From Serilophus lunatus (Eukaryota > Chordata > Aves > Passeriformes > Eurylaimidae), in contig VXBA01001840.1 in NCBI GenBank assembly GCA_013399895.1, forward strand, positions 248,898 to 312,897: 64,000 bases of DNA, in the 5' to 3' direction. The translations under genes and the position numbers were made by a program. The stretch's first letter is position 1. Each line of letters begins with the position of its first letter. The notes beneath the pieces are model-generated. The model had not been told where the DNA came from. It saw only the letters and a list, made by a program, of their open reading frames with translations, and searched no databases. Positions 26,733-39,864 of this stretch are shown here, in pieces.

Positions 26733-26845
26733 CAAGTATCTTTCTGAAGAGACACTGACTAAAATAAGATCATCTCCAACACGGACTTTTTCCCCTTCTG
26801 ATCGTTGTTTGGAAGCAGGATGTATGGTCCACCAGCATGCCTCAC
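26733..26845 (-). CDS. RYR2: RYR2 exon 8 (113 bp)
   Basis: This exon encodes G/EACWWTIHPASKQRSEGEKV, then RVGDDLILVSVSSERYL (phase 1 to 0). The EACWWTIHPASKQRSEGEKVR block is nearly invariant across the ryanodine receptor family and forms the core of the N-terminal beta-trefoil (the Ins145_P3-receptor-like domain). By my count it spans human residues 155-192, so the positions matching the human arrhythmia sites P164, R169 and R176 all carry the normal residue here. The minus-strand acceptor ends gataaag, after a distant pyrimidine tract; the donor is gtaagt. The exon is directly followed by a CR1 insertion about 40 bases into the intron, and the frame stays open across the donor. Confidence 0.97.
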
Positions 26846-27957
26846 CTTTATCAATGTTGAGTAACAGCAAAGAAAGAAACAAGAAAGAAAAGGCCCAATG
26901 TTACTGACATCACTTTCACACTCATCTCAGTCCTTAAATTCTGATCCAGTTTTCATCTGGTTAAACCAAGTGTTCACATGTCTTTAATAACTAGTATCAT
27001 TGTTGCACCACTATGTCAGAAACTCAGTTGGAAATGAAACACAAAAGCAGAAGATTAGGAACTCTGGAACAGTGATTCCTGGAACAGAATAAGGAAACAG
27101 TTCTGTGTTATCTATGCAACCTGGTCGAGGTCACTTTTGCTAAAGATTCCTGGTCACCTTCTCTACAGATTCTGGAAAAGACATCAAAGAATAATCTGCT
27201 GAGAACTAGGACAAAGAAGTAGAGCAACCCATCACTAAGGGCAATGAAAATAACCAATTACACAGCTATTTAAAATAATATTTGAACAGTCTCATAAATC
27301 CAAATTCAAATACGTTTTATTGATTGTTACTGCCTCTAAATCACAGAATATTTGTGAGTATTAAAGTCACAAATTCTGTTCCCATGATCAACTTTGCTTC
27401 CAAATATCCTTCCTGAATGATAAGCATGCTTTTCAGAAGAGAATTCCTGGATATTGGGACAGTTCAACTGTCGCAGTTATTACTCCTACTACTCCTAGAC
27501 AGAGCAAGACTTTAAAAAACAAGCAAACTTATGTCTAATGAAACAATTTCACCAAACTGATGTGATTGTAACAAGTAGTTATTAGTCTTTAAAAGAATTA
27601 AAATAAATCCAAGTCACCAACAGTTCTAAAGTTTTAATAGAACCTTTATTAAAATAATCAAGTTTAAAAACTTTTCAGCAAAAGGCTTTTATAGGAATTA
27701 AAACTTGGGAATATTCCTTAATTTATATTCACTTATATAAATTTATATTTAAATATCAATAGATGTATTTTTATGTCATCAAAAAGAAATCAAATACTCT
27801 ATTAGAAAATACAAAGATAAGATACTGAATATTTAAATATGAAAACGTTTTGTTTTCTTTAGTTCTTAGAATAGTCTTACTTTTTACAAGGTAGGTCTCT
27901 TCTGATTTTTAGAGTAAAAATATTCTTCATTATATAGTCTTTTAAGCTAGTGTTTAC
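26846..27957 (-). other. RYR2: RYR2 intron 7 (1.1 kb)
   Basis: A short intron between exons 7 and 8 with donor gtaaac, which is weaker than the usual gtaagt, and acceptor gataaag. No repeat or other feature was recognised. It is AT-rich throughout. Confidence 0.88.
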
Positions 27958-28036
27958 CTGTTGTGTCCTCTTGCAATCCTACATCAAATGCCAGCTTATC
28001 CATTGAAGAACGAGATGTAGAGAGGCAGCAGAGATA
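27958..28036 (-). CDS. RYR2: RYR2 exon 7 (79 bp)
   Basis: This exon encodes YLCCLSTSRSSMDKLAFDVG, then LQEDTT and the first base of a glycine codon (26 codons plus one base, phase 0 to 1). The YLCCLSTSRS and DKLAFDVGLQ strings are characteristic of the ryanodine receptor N-terminal domain A. The exon length matches the mammalian exon. Methionine replaces threonine in SSMDKLAF relative to the human sequence as I remember it. On the minus strand the acceptor ends tttgatag and the donor is gtaaac. Confidence 0.97.
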
Positions 28037-28780
28037 CTATCAAAAGAAAAAAGCATACAGTATTTTGTTCTGCTCACTTCTGATAGTCCACTAAAATACA
28101 AAAAGCCATCAACCTACTAACACAGGATTAACTATTCTAAGATTATCCCCACTAGTTACTGTCAAGACCATGCAACCCTGATAAACTGATTGTCATTCAA
28201 GGAAACCTGACAAATATACATATGTTGTAAAATAACCTCTGTCTATCCAGGCTATCTTTCCATTGAGAGAGGAATAATGAGAGTGGAAATTAAGAAGTTA
28301 GTTGCATCACATTTCAGCTCCATGAAGCCTCACGTGTAATTAAGGAGCTTGGAACCTGATTCAACAGGGAATTGAAGACTACAATTTCTGTGTAAAATAC
28401 ATGCAAGAAGGAATTTCCTTTTCCACTCAGCCTCCAACATACGGTGAGGCTGACAGCAAGATACCAGCTGTAGATTCAGTGAAAACTTATGCAATATGGA
28501 ATATCCAAGGCAAAAGAAATGAGAATTCACCAACTCTGACTAATGAACAGAGGATTCAGCACTATGGGAGCCAGATTTATTTTAAGCACTTACCCAGACA
28601 CAATCGCCATGGTTTCTTATTCCCAAGCATCCACCCTTCACAAAGGTTTCCAGTAACCACAATATCTCTTTGACATGAATAATTCTCCAGATATCAATAC
28701 AGAGCAACAGGGTGGGCACTTTCAAACATAACTTTCATATAAAAAAGGAATCATTGCTGCTCACAACTCCTGTTACATAC
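28037..28780 (-). other. RYR2: RYR2 intron 6 (0.74 kb)
   Basis: The shortest intron in the window, between exons 6 and 7, with donor gtatgt and acceptor tttgatag. Nothing else was recognised in it. Confidence 0.9.
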
Positions 28781-28855
28781 CATGCCGCTGTAGGAATGGC
28801 GCAGCAAGATTGCATGACCATAGAGTAGTGTTCGATGACCACCACCTTGTGCAGA
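28781..28855 (-). CDS. RYR2: RYR2 exon 6 (75 bp)
   Basis: This exon encodes exactly 25 codons, SAQGGGHRTLLYGHAILLRH then SYSGM (phase 0 to 0). The QGGGHRTLLYGHAILLRHS motif is a hallmark of the ryanodine receptor N-terminus. A serine opens the exon, where the human sequence as I recall it has threonine. On the minus strand the acceptor is tatctttcag and the donor is gtatgt. It joins in frame to the 15-base exon 5 upstream and to exon 7 downstream. Confidence 0.97.
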
Positions 28856-31800
28856 CTGAAAGATAAAGAGAAACTATATAGTGATATAATAAAATAGGAC
28901 CTTTTGAGAAAGAAAGGAAGAAAACACAAGAGAAAATTGAGTACTTTGTACCATCATCTATTTGGTATAAACTATGTTCTAGAATCTTGAATCCTTCTTC
29001 CTTGGGCTGAAAGCAGGCAACTTCTAGATGAGAGCAGCTCTGATGTGTGCCATGCTACCCTTTACACACATGTATTGTTAAATCTCATGTTCACCCATTT
29101 TCCCTCAAAATTACATATTCTTATATACAGAAGGCATGTAGAGGGACCTTCTGGAGTATTCTCCTTATTTTATCAGAATGCATTAATCAATCACATTGAA
29201 GATCATCAACATGCAGGCTGCTGGTTCCCCACTGCTTAAATACTACCAGAGAGAACCCTTTATCTGCTAGAACAGGTAAGTGCTCAAAGATACCTAAGCT
29301 AACTCAACACTATTTGGGCATTATGAAAATTCAGAAATCATGCTCGAGTAATTGCTTCTCTTAAGAAATGCAGGATAAATTTTGAGTGAAAGAAAATTAA
29401 TGAAATTCCCTTTTATCCCAAGAAACTACAACCATTTTTTCTACAATATTTTCATTACCATTTCTATTTATCAATAATCAGTTTAACTATTCATGAAAGG
29501 ATAAATAAATCTTGTTAAACCATGAGTAATCCTTCAATTTCTGTTGAAGATTTATGCATTCCTTAGACTGAGAAGCAGATGACTGGGATTGGATAGGAGC
29601 AGAGACTCCATGACAACACAGTGCCAAGGGTGTAAATTCATATTTCTCTGACAGAACAACTCATGTAACATTATGCACATCACACTTTTCAAGAAGTATC
29701 GATAAATATGTATTTCATGAGTTTATAAATGTGACAATTCTATAACCAGAACTATTCGTTCACATAAGATTCCTTATTTGATTTTTTTAAATATATTATT
29801 CATACCCTTTTACCACAGTAGACTGATCTGTTTGACCAGAGCATCAGGTTTATTACAGAATAAATTGGAAACCATCATACTATCTTATGTCTCTGGCAAC
29901 TACACTTAAGTGCTGAAGATCAATTTAACTGAATGCTTGTGGTAGCAACACACAATTAGTTCCCCTCCTTGTTTACCCATTGTCCTTCTATATCTTTTAT
30001 GCATAAGCATATGTTGATATTTTAGTTACTTGACCGAGAAAAAAAGAAAAAAAAAGCAGGAATAGGTGGTAAAAAAGCAAACACTTCAAAAAATAATAAT
30101 TTTAGCACTTTTAAGAAACACCAAAAATTTCTGGCTTTTGTCTTTGAGAAAAGAGCAGCTTGATGGACACAAGGTATATTTTGACTTTAAACAAACTGCA
30201 TAGCAGTCAAAATGCAGGGAGAAACATTCAAAAATCTCTCTGGAAGAGTGAACGACATGAATTTTTATTAAGAAAGAATCAAAGTCATGGAGTTCGTCAC
30301 AGACACAGTCTTGACAGTAAGATATGAAGGCTTAGCTTTGAGCTACCATTAGTACCACCACTTTTTCCAAAGGCACAAGGAGAGTACAAAACATTTGACA
30401 ATGTCAGGCCCATTGTGCCAAATATGAATGCTGAATGTCTGCTGCTCATCACATTCAGGAAGGGAAAAAACTGCTGTGAACATACTGCCCTACCAACATT
30501 TCACCAATATTTTTATCTAAATTATTCTGTGCTACTATCCATAAATTTATTTAAGATAAATATTTGGTTGCTTGTTGTACTGTGATCAATACCGTGATCA
30601 ACAAAATTTCAGCGATGCTAGCTTGCCCTTACTTTGGCCATATTGATTTGTCTGTCTAGCACCTATTTTGTTAAATGTTCACTGGTAGCTGAACGGGAGA
30701 AAGGCTGGCTCAAAACTTCAATCAGTTCTTTGAAAAAGGGAAGAGTGATGGTTTAGGAAATTTTTACAGGAGGATTAAAGCAATTATTTTTAACCAGCAT
30801 CATTTTGCCCACTAAAAAAAAAATGCAAGCAAGTTCACTGTTTGTTTCTTAGAAACCAGAGTTGCAAAAATCATTTTAAGCATTTTCCACTTAATGGTTT
30901 CTGAGAGGCAATCACAATCAAACGATCATTGTGCAGGGAAAGTGAAAAGATGAAACAGAAAAATACAGGAAAAGCTAGAAAAGAAATCTGGTTCTATGAA
31001 ACTGCCTTCCACTTTGGAGCTTTTCTTCCATATATGTACATACCTATATGTTCATTTCCTATTCTAATGGCTCATTTCATAACTAAATATTCAGCATTTA
31101 TATTTATGTCAGAAATCACATAGCAAGAAGCTTTTGGACCACGATTTTTTTATTGAAAGAATCTTTGATTTTCAGAATTATCCATTCTGTTTCCAACAGA
31201 AAGCTGTAAATTTTCCACATGTTAGAAAAAAAAATTAAAATAACCTTAGAAGTTAACAACTGGACTTCTATGACAAAGTTGAAACATTCAAGATGATATC
31301 TGCCACTGAAGTTTTACCAAATTCCTAAAAATACTGCAATAATGGCATTATAATGCAAAAAAGTTACTAACAACCACATTATTTATCATGAGTCTTATTT
31401 TCTTCATGTTTTTCATTTCCAATTTTCAGAGTAATTTCTAAGTTAAATAATACATTCCTCAAATAAAACCAGGCTGGACAAAAATACATTTGTATTCAAA
31501 GAACTTACTCACTGAAGTTCTACAAAATAAGCCTTTCAACATTATCAATTATATTAACAAAAACTTTTTTTGTTTTATCCCCAAGAATATGGGATTTACA
31601 GTAAGACTTAAAAAGCCTTCAGAACTGGCAAATATTAAAGACAATAAATTGAGATTTAAAGCATATGGGGCAAATTCAGTTGTTAAAACTTCATGTAAAC
31701 TGCCCATCTCTAATTTAATATTTCTGCAGCTGGAATACAAGATTAATTTGGAGTCATCACGTTACCCAAAAGTCATTTCCAAAGGAAAGGCAATTTAGAA

Positions 31801-34538
31801 TATAACAAGAATTAGAGCTGAAGAAATAAGAATTAAAAATATACAAACAGCTTTCAAGTTCAATGTAAAATGTGAAAATTATGAAGGTAGCATGACATGA
31901 AATAACATATTAGATTGAACAAAAAAATATTTTACTGCGAATACCATTCCTGTAGTAAGATATGTTATACCTGACTTGACAAATCCTGTACCATTTTGTA
32001 TATACATGACTGTTATAGGTAAGTACAGAACAAAAAATTCACGCAATAGCACCTGCACTGCTGTGCTTATGGCTGTACTCCTGCACTCTTGGTCTCACAC
32101 AAGAAGCTGCAGGAAATTAATCATGGTGACACTGAGTGTGTGTTTTGGAAGCACTTGTGCTTCCAGGAATCTCACAATGATACTTTTTAGAGGCTGGTGA
32201 AAAGCCTTGTGGTATCCACAATTTTGAGTCAGATAGACATTACCCTTCTATTCTTTTCAAAGGAACAGCCTTATTTCTACTAGAGAAAAACATTTCTTAG
32301 ACCAATGGGTACTCTACTGCAAGAAAATGCTGACGTTTCTTTGCTGACTTTTCTTCACAGGTCTACACAGTTGTTAAATGTGTGAGAAAAGGGAAAAAGG
32401 TGTAAGTTTCAAGGAGGTATGAGAGAAAGACAACCATGTAAAAGCATGTACTTAAACAAGATAGTTATTTCGGTCTGTATATAGACAAAGTTTCTGTAAC
32501 ATCGTCATTATTCAGAACTCTAATGTTTGAGAAAGCATGACAGTAATTCCATTTAGCATATGGCTATTCAAACAAGTCTAGTCACCCACGAAAGGAATTT
32601 AAAAATACTGAATGTGTCACAAGAACACAGGAACTGATTCACACTCTCGAAAAATTCATACAAGATAACATAGTGAGTTTTTAAGAACAATGTAATGGCT
32701 TTTCCTGCTTCATTCCATTTTGGGTCCATATCAGTAGAATAGAATTACTGATACGTGCTATAGGGAAAATGACAGTACAAAGACTAAATCGTAGGGGAAA
32801 ACAGCTTTGATGGACTTAAAAAAATAAAAATTAAAAAAAGTCCAATGAAATAATAAGGAACAAGACATCTGTAGTAAAACCCTCTGTTGCTCAGCCTCAT
32901 ATTTCCTCCATGCCCTAGATCTACTCCTAACAATCTATATGTAACTTAGAAGCATTCAATATTTGCTCTGAATGGCTTTCTAAAAAAATGCTACATAACT
33001 ACTGTCATGGCACTGAACATTTTTACTATGGGAAAGCCTGTACACCAGTGTTTTCCACTGCAAATACTGCAAAATAATGCTAAAAGTTTCAAATATGACT
33101 ATTAGTGTCTGTCTCATATGTACACTAGAGTAAAACAAAGCACTGAAATACTCACAAATACTCCTTTAAAGCACTGGATACTCACACTACTCTAAAATGC
33201 AGCATACTAATGGCCATCTTAAAACAGATGTTGGAGACAACAGCACGTTGAGCATAGGACATCTATCCATAAAAACATCGCAAATTTAAATGCAAAGGAA
33301 TTATTTTCTACATCGAGAGTGTATTCTAAGTTTCATGAAGTTTGGTAGTTTATTTTTAATATTAATACTATTGGCTACAAAATTATGAAAAAAAATTCTG
33401 TTTCTGAAGCCAGACATTTAGATTAAACGTATAAGCAGAACTATGGAATTAAACACAGACTATCCTACAGTTACCTGATTTGAACCTTTTAAATTAAAAA
33501 CTATCACCACCACAAAAATAAACCAAGCAGGAAATTCACCCACCAGTGAGGGAAGCTCTAAAGAATTATATATATATAAAAAAGAACATGTTCTTCCACT
33601 GATGGAATATTCTCCAAGTCTCTTCCCCAGGACCCACACTGCAGCTGCCAAATTTTTCATTCAGGAGAATTCATTACATTCTGACACCGTGGGTTGGATC
33701 CATTACAAAGAGAAGTAGAATACAAAATCTGTGTCTGACTACATGTATTGGCTTGGAAAAAATCAACTACCATGCATTTTGTGTAAAAGTATATTTAGGC
33801 CTTGGACTATGCTGTTCCTAGTCAGAAACAACTTGTATTAAGACCAGAGATGTAAGGCTGTTGGCATCAATGCCTTCATCAAGATGCTGATGACAGTTTT
33901 TAAACCAGGAGGGCTAATACGATCAGATCTAGCAACCTGCCTGATGAAATGAAAATTATGGAAAGGATGCGGAATTAATGCAGATCTTCAAAGATTTTGA
34001 ATCCTCACACAGGAGAAGGAAATGATGACAGAATTAGCAAGGAAGTGAAAGAAATCTGGTGAAGACTAAAAGGAATTGTGAGGCATAGGAGGGAAGAACG
34101 GTTTTAACCATCTCGCTATGGTTCTACACATAAATATTTGCATGATGCTACAGCTGTTTCTATAGAGGAGATATGTTCAAAATATTTCCACAGTAATGTA
34201 AAAACTACTCACCTATTCATTTCACTATTACTACGCAGTTTCTTAATCTATTCTAGACCAATGCTGATGGAGGCCAGTATTCATCTAAAATCAGCAATGA
34301 TGAAATTCTATTCTAGTTGCCTAGAACAGGGCACCACAATAGGTAAGTGTTCAATGAGATCTCTTACTCCTCATAATTATACAGTCCAAATTTTTACACG
34401 GTGAACACAACTCCAGATGACCAACAAGAGCTTCTTTCTGATATCAGGCAACAGCCAGATGAAAAATATGGGAAGACTCATTTTCTTAATACTGCCATGA
34501 TCAGCTACAGTTTATGAAAAGCTATAAAAATTTCTTAA

Positions 34539-35117
34539 TGTGGTGGATTGACCGTGGCTGAACACCAAGCCGCTCTGTTACTCTCCCTTCTAAGCTGGAC
34601 AGGGGAGGCAAAGTAAGATGGAAAACATCTTGTAGGTCAAGATAAGGTCATTTACTAAAGCAAAAGGGAAAGGTCATGCATGTGCAAAAGGAAAAAAGCC
34701 CAAAGATTTTATCTGCTACTTCACTTCATTAGGCAATGTCTGGCTACTTCCCAGGAAGCACAGCTTCAGCATATGTAGTGGTTGTTCCAGAAGGCAAACT
34801 TTGTAAATAATTAATGCCTCCAGGTCCTCCTTTTCTTAGCTTTCACATCTTAACAGACATCCTATGATATGGAATATCCCTTTGCTCAGTTCGGGTCAGC
34901 TGGCCTAGCTGTGTGTCCTCTTGCCCACCCCTAGCCTGCTCATGGGGAGTGGGGAGGTGACACATTGGAGAGACAGTGCTGATGTTGTGCCATCACTGTT
35001 TTGCAATAGCCAAAAACACAGCTGTATTATCAACACCTTTCTAGCTAACCGTGTAAAGTACAGCACTATGGGGGCTGCAACGGGGAAAATGAACTCCATC
35101 TGAGATAGACCTATACA
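34539..35117 (-). mobile_element. solo LTR, avian ERVL type
   Basis: A complete but diverged solo long terminal repeat in minus orientation. On the plus strand it starts with tgtggtggattgacc and ends with ctatacac-type sequence (the complement of an LTR start TGTAT). It contains the gatatggaatatccctttg segment typical of avian ERVL LTRs at about 34867-34886. It is flanked by near-matching 5-base direct repeats, cttaa at 34534-34538 and cttga at 35118-35122, as expected of ERVL target-site duplication. No internal sequence remains, so it presumably arose by LTR-LTR recombination. It lies in sense orientation within RYR2 intron 5. Confidence 0.85.
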
Positions 35118-36145
35118 CTTGATGACAAAATACAAACTCAGACTAATTTAGCCTAAGGAAACTAAATAACCAGTGGAGAAAAAAAAAAAAAAAGGCCCAT
35201 TTGGTAAGTAATTCAACCCACCTAAAATCTGAAATTCTGCTTGTGATTACACAGGGAGTTGAGAATACCCATTTCTCCAAGTCTGGCATTTCAGTCTTGT
35301 GAGATGAATGCCAACCAACGCGTCCAGAAAACCCCAAGCACTGGTGAAAACAGTGTCTGGAAACAGGCTGTATTACTGCAGAATTTGTGAAGCAACCCTG
35401 GAACTGAGCTAGAAGTCTTGCGAGACAAGATTAGGCAGGCAAAGCTAAACAACTGACACTTGGAATGCTAATGCTGAGAAATTAAATCTTCTGCAGCATC
35501 AGAGAACTTGAAAATGCTGCAAGCAGTAGACTCCAAACAAAGCTACAGAGCATGAGCCAAGAAGTTTCACATGTTCTTCTTGCTCATAGAAGTATCTATT
35601 TTCTATAAAAATCTTGCTACAAAACAAACAGAATTTCCCTTCTCAAGTAACAGTATCCAGGCCCAAAGCCTTTAATTCTTCTACCAAAAAAACAAAAAGC
35701 TAATGAGACCCTTCTGCAATTCTTGCGCTCTTGGGCTGCCATTTCCATTGGTTGGCACCAAACCTACAGCTTTAGTTTCTTACCATTTAAAGATGCAAAT
35801 TAAATCAATTCACTGACGCGTGGCATTCAGCTAATGTTCCTTCATTCTGTTCCTAACAGCAATATCAGAGAGAGAATTCAAACAATATAAAAAAACCCTG
35901 TTTGTCTTATTGTAGCCTATACACCATGTCACAACAGAATAACAAACAGGAAGTTGAATCTACCAAGACATTATATACGCTATACATATTCTAGTGTTTA
36001 CAGCTTGTTTTTAAATCACATTTAGTTGATTGACACTTCAGAAATTCACTACAAAACAGTAAGTACTGCTAAAATTCAGGCATGGAGATTAGTAGGACTG
36101 ATGACTGCTGATACCTACTCTTAGATAATGATGGCCACTGTGACC

Positions 36146-36270
36146 AAAAAAAACACCCCAAAAAAAGTAAAAGAAAAAACAAACAAACAAAGAAACACCC
36201 AAACAAAAACCCAACAATAACAAACAAAATACCCAAACAACAATGAAGAAAAAAAAACTAAAACAAAATT
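36146..36270. repeat. A-rich low-complexity stretch with AAAC units
   Basis: Adenine-rich sequence with repeated aaac and caaa units, including acaaacaaacaaa. There is no regular period along its length. Confidence 0.7.
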
Positions 36271-37952
36271 TTTATTTACATGATCACTGGTTTCCTCCTA
36301 TTTTGTACTAAGCCAAAAATGAAACGGAAAAAAGAGTTTAGTGAAACTATGCGTTTCCTAAGGCTGGCTTGAATTAACAGCTGCATTACAATGTGCAATT
36401 ATGCTTTATATAAATATCACATCAAAATCTGAACCTGAATAAATCCACTGGCCAATAAAAAACATAAGCATGTCTTATTCAGCTGAGAACACAGAAATAT
36501 TTACTATCTACATTAAAAAGATTGGAATAATTGGTAATGATGACAAATATTTGTGCCAGACTCATGCTAAATGATCTCAATTTTGCTAATATTGACCTGT
36601 TGGAAGGCAGAATTAGAAACACTTCAAATATACCTCATCATTAATATTTCTGACACTATAAATTATCATTTTCTGAGCAATGGGAAATCACAACAAAGAA
36701 AAGCAGGCACAGCAGTAAAAATAAATCAAAAATAAATAATATTGACCATTTCCTTCCAGCTTTAAATGTACAATAAACATTTATATTTATGGCTGAGGCA
36801 ATACTTTCATTACAAATGCCTACTTTCAAACACTTGCAGTGTTTTGGAAAAAAAACTGCCCAAGCGGATGAAATTTATCGATCTCTACCTTGGCCTAGTG
36901 AAGATTTCTCTTCCCCCATACTCCTCCTCCTTATCAGCATATGACATAGACAAAATAATAAAAATCTTCCTGGTTATTTTAGAGCTAAATAAGCGGAGGA
37001 GGGAGGCATTTTTCACAGGTTAAGGATTGTGACTAATCTTCTGTTGTTGTATGATACAAGGAATGTGAATCATTCTTGCCACTTAAGAAAGAAACTCAAA
37101 GATAAAGAATAAGACAGACAGCCAAGTGGGAAGAAAAGATGGATAAGCAGAGGAATCATGCTAAGAAAATTCCTCTGACATCATTAAATCCAGCCCTTCA
37201 AATAGAACTGCTTATCTAGCCGAGAATTTCTCCCTTTGGGAGAGTGACAATAAAGCAGACCATACCACACCACAGAAGAGCAAACTTATAGAGGATGAAA
37301 ATCAGTAAAGAAATCATTTTAGAAGATGAATGGAGCATAGATATTGAAAATTAAAGTAGAAAATGGATGACCAAACATTTTAGTGAAAACTGCAGCTAAT
37401 TATTCCAGTGTCAGTTATTTAAAATGCGACGTGCTTACAGGTTCCCCAAGTGTTTTTTCATAGTCCTAATCAGAAAAAAAAAAGAAAAAAAAAAAAAAAA
37501 CAGAAAGGGAAAGAGGACAATGCAGGCCTGAGAAGCAGAGCCTTGTGACAGAAGAAACAGTGTGCTATCCCTGCTTTCCAAAATGCCCAAATGATTTACT
37601 GTGACTTCTGTCACAGTATCCATTGTCTCAAGATTTTATATTTACCAGATAATGCTACATTCTTACTGAAATTATAAGAATGAATTGAGAATTAGAGGAG
37701 CCAGCCAGAAGTCCAGCCAGAAGTTCTCCACAAAGGTACCTGCCTTTGGTACTTCATGATCTAAATAAACCATAATCCTGATTCAAAGTAGAGAAACTGT
37801 GGTTTCTAAATCCAAATTTTTAAAAAATTCAGTAGGTTTTATTTTAGTGAAGGAAAGTCTGACACTGATGTTAAAAATAAAGAAATAGAATGAATTAAAT
37901 TAAATTGCAGGAATTTACAAGAAGTATAATACCAAATGTTTAACTTGCTTAC

Positions 37953-37967
37953 CTTCATCATAAATTT
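37953..37967 (-). CDS. RYR2: RYR2 exon 5, 15-bp micro-exon (KFMMK)
   Basis: This micro-exon of five codons encodes KFMMK, phase 0 to 0. On the minus strand it reads AAATTTATGATGAAG, with acceptor gatctacag directly before it, a long T/C tract a little further upstream, and donor gtaagc directly after. The peptide continues LVDVEKW from exon 4 and precedes SAQGGG of exon 6, matching the RYR2-specific insert that RYR1 and RYR3 lack. It is far too short to detect on its own; the call depends on the exact peptide, the splice sites and its place in the exon order. Confidence 0.9.
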
Positions 37968-39864
37968 CTGTAGATCCATGAGAAGGAAAAAAAAAGAGAA
38001 AATGTGAAATGAGTATTTGCTTACAGGTGCTTAAAAATGGGATTTGTTTTCCCTGAAAAAGTGAGTGGGATACACTCACTAGAAACCACATTTAACAGGA
38101 ACATTTATCATTGCAATTAGCACAATTATAGCTCAGGCTGGAAAGCAAAACAGCTACTCAGAACAAGGCTTCATCAGTTTTTTTATGCAATAGTTTTCTC
38201 AGATTTTTTCTTTACCTTAAATAATGTAGTACATGAAATACTTATTGTTTAAAGACAAAACAAAGTACGGGTAAAGCGGGAGCCTGTTAGTAAGACTTCA
38301 TGCAGTGGTTTTAAAAAATTGAGGGCCACATGAGCGATGCCAGACGATTATGAAAAATTTTAGGCTAATTTTCACAAAAGTTGCTCAAGAATAGGAGAGT
38401 GATATGTTATACGCAATGATTTCCTTTTCTTTGTGAGAGATCTATGGCCACCTTTTGCCCTTTCAACCTGATCAGTTCATGTTTTGATATTACAAAGGTT
38501 GGAACTGAGGACTGAAGTTTGTCTCTATTCCACATAAAAAGAGAGTCTGACTGGAGAGCTTCCAAGGAAGGCTGGTTGCTTTCATTTCATACATGCTTTT
38601 CAAACAGAAGTTTCTATTCTCAAAGATGTACAAGATGTTCTAGCTAAAGGTAAAAAAAAAAAAGTATAATCATTTTAAAATGCCTGAAGATTTCTCTCTT
38701 TAAAATTCTTCTAGGTTTATTTGGTTGTTATCAAAATAGCTTGGCAATTGTCATCCTGGAATTTTGTTTGCTTTTATTGAGTGGCTCCAGAAACTAACCA
38801 GATATCTTTACTGAGCTGTCTAGAATGGGATATGTGTAAATTCATTAATACAGAAACAAGTTACGTACATGTTTAATTCAAATAAAACTCTTCCTATATT
38901 TTGTCATGTTGATTTCCACTTGCCAATATGCTGTCAATTTATCAAGGATATTAGATTCGTCCAAGTCTCTTCCACCTGTCATCGATCTATGAAATTTTAT
39001 TCTGAGAACTATGCAACCCCTTTGCTTCTTCCATATTACAAGTACATTAAGCAAAAGTCCTATGAAACCTTTTACATCTCAACAATCTATTTAACTGATT
39101 GCCATCTGTTTACTACTTTCAAGTTAACTTGATTAGTTAATACAGCAGCTTCTTGTGCCGGAATTTTTGGAAGACCAGATTTAACAATTTGTTCTCTTCA
39201 GTAAATGTATTAAATGAACTGTAAGAAATGAGAGAGAAACAACTGCCATCTATTTTGATCTGTCATATCATGGTCTTTAGAGCTACTCTGGTTCCTTAAT
39301 AATTTTGAAGACAATATAAATGTCATTATTAGACACAGAAAGTGTCACGAACACTCTCCAAGCTAGAAAACCTGAAAGATGACAGTGAGTGAGGGGAATC
39401 TGAATACACATATCCACCTACTTCTTCAAAACCACCAGGGAAAGAAATACTTTGGAATGTAATTGTTGCAAAAATGTTTTCTCTTCATAGAAAACACTTA
39501 AATGTATGTTATGCCCACAAATGTGAAGTGAAAGCCCCTGTGAAACATCAGGCCAAGCTTGTGAGGGCCACAACTGCCAGCAAACATTAACTCTTAGCTT
39601 GAGGAAAAAAAGGGAGAGAAAGAGGAAAAAGAACACAGTAGAAATTATGGACTTTATGCAGGCAACAGGCTGTTACACACGAAACTTCTCCAACTCATTC
39701 TTTGCAGAGGGAAAAACTTCCTGGTCCTACGCACTTGCTCTGTGTCTCAGCACAACAGTGCACACGAGTTTCTGGGCTAAAACTAGCAATTCAGAATGTG
39801 TATTTGAAAATTAAATGGATAGAAGAGATGTAATCTAAAATTCCATAAAGTCATTCTAACTTCC

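Larger units (their letters stand above)
28856..37952 (-). other. RYR2: RYR2 intron 5 (9.1 kb)
   Basis: This intron lies between the 15-base exon 5 and exon 6, with donor gtaagc and acceptor tatctttcag. It carries a solo ERVL LTR at 34539-35117, an A-rich low-complexity stretch near 36146-36270 and a broken A run near 37470-37500. The rest is AT-rich with no recognisable repeat or gene. Confidence 0.85.
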
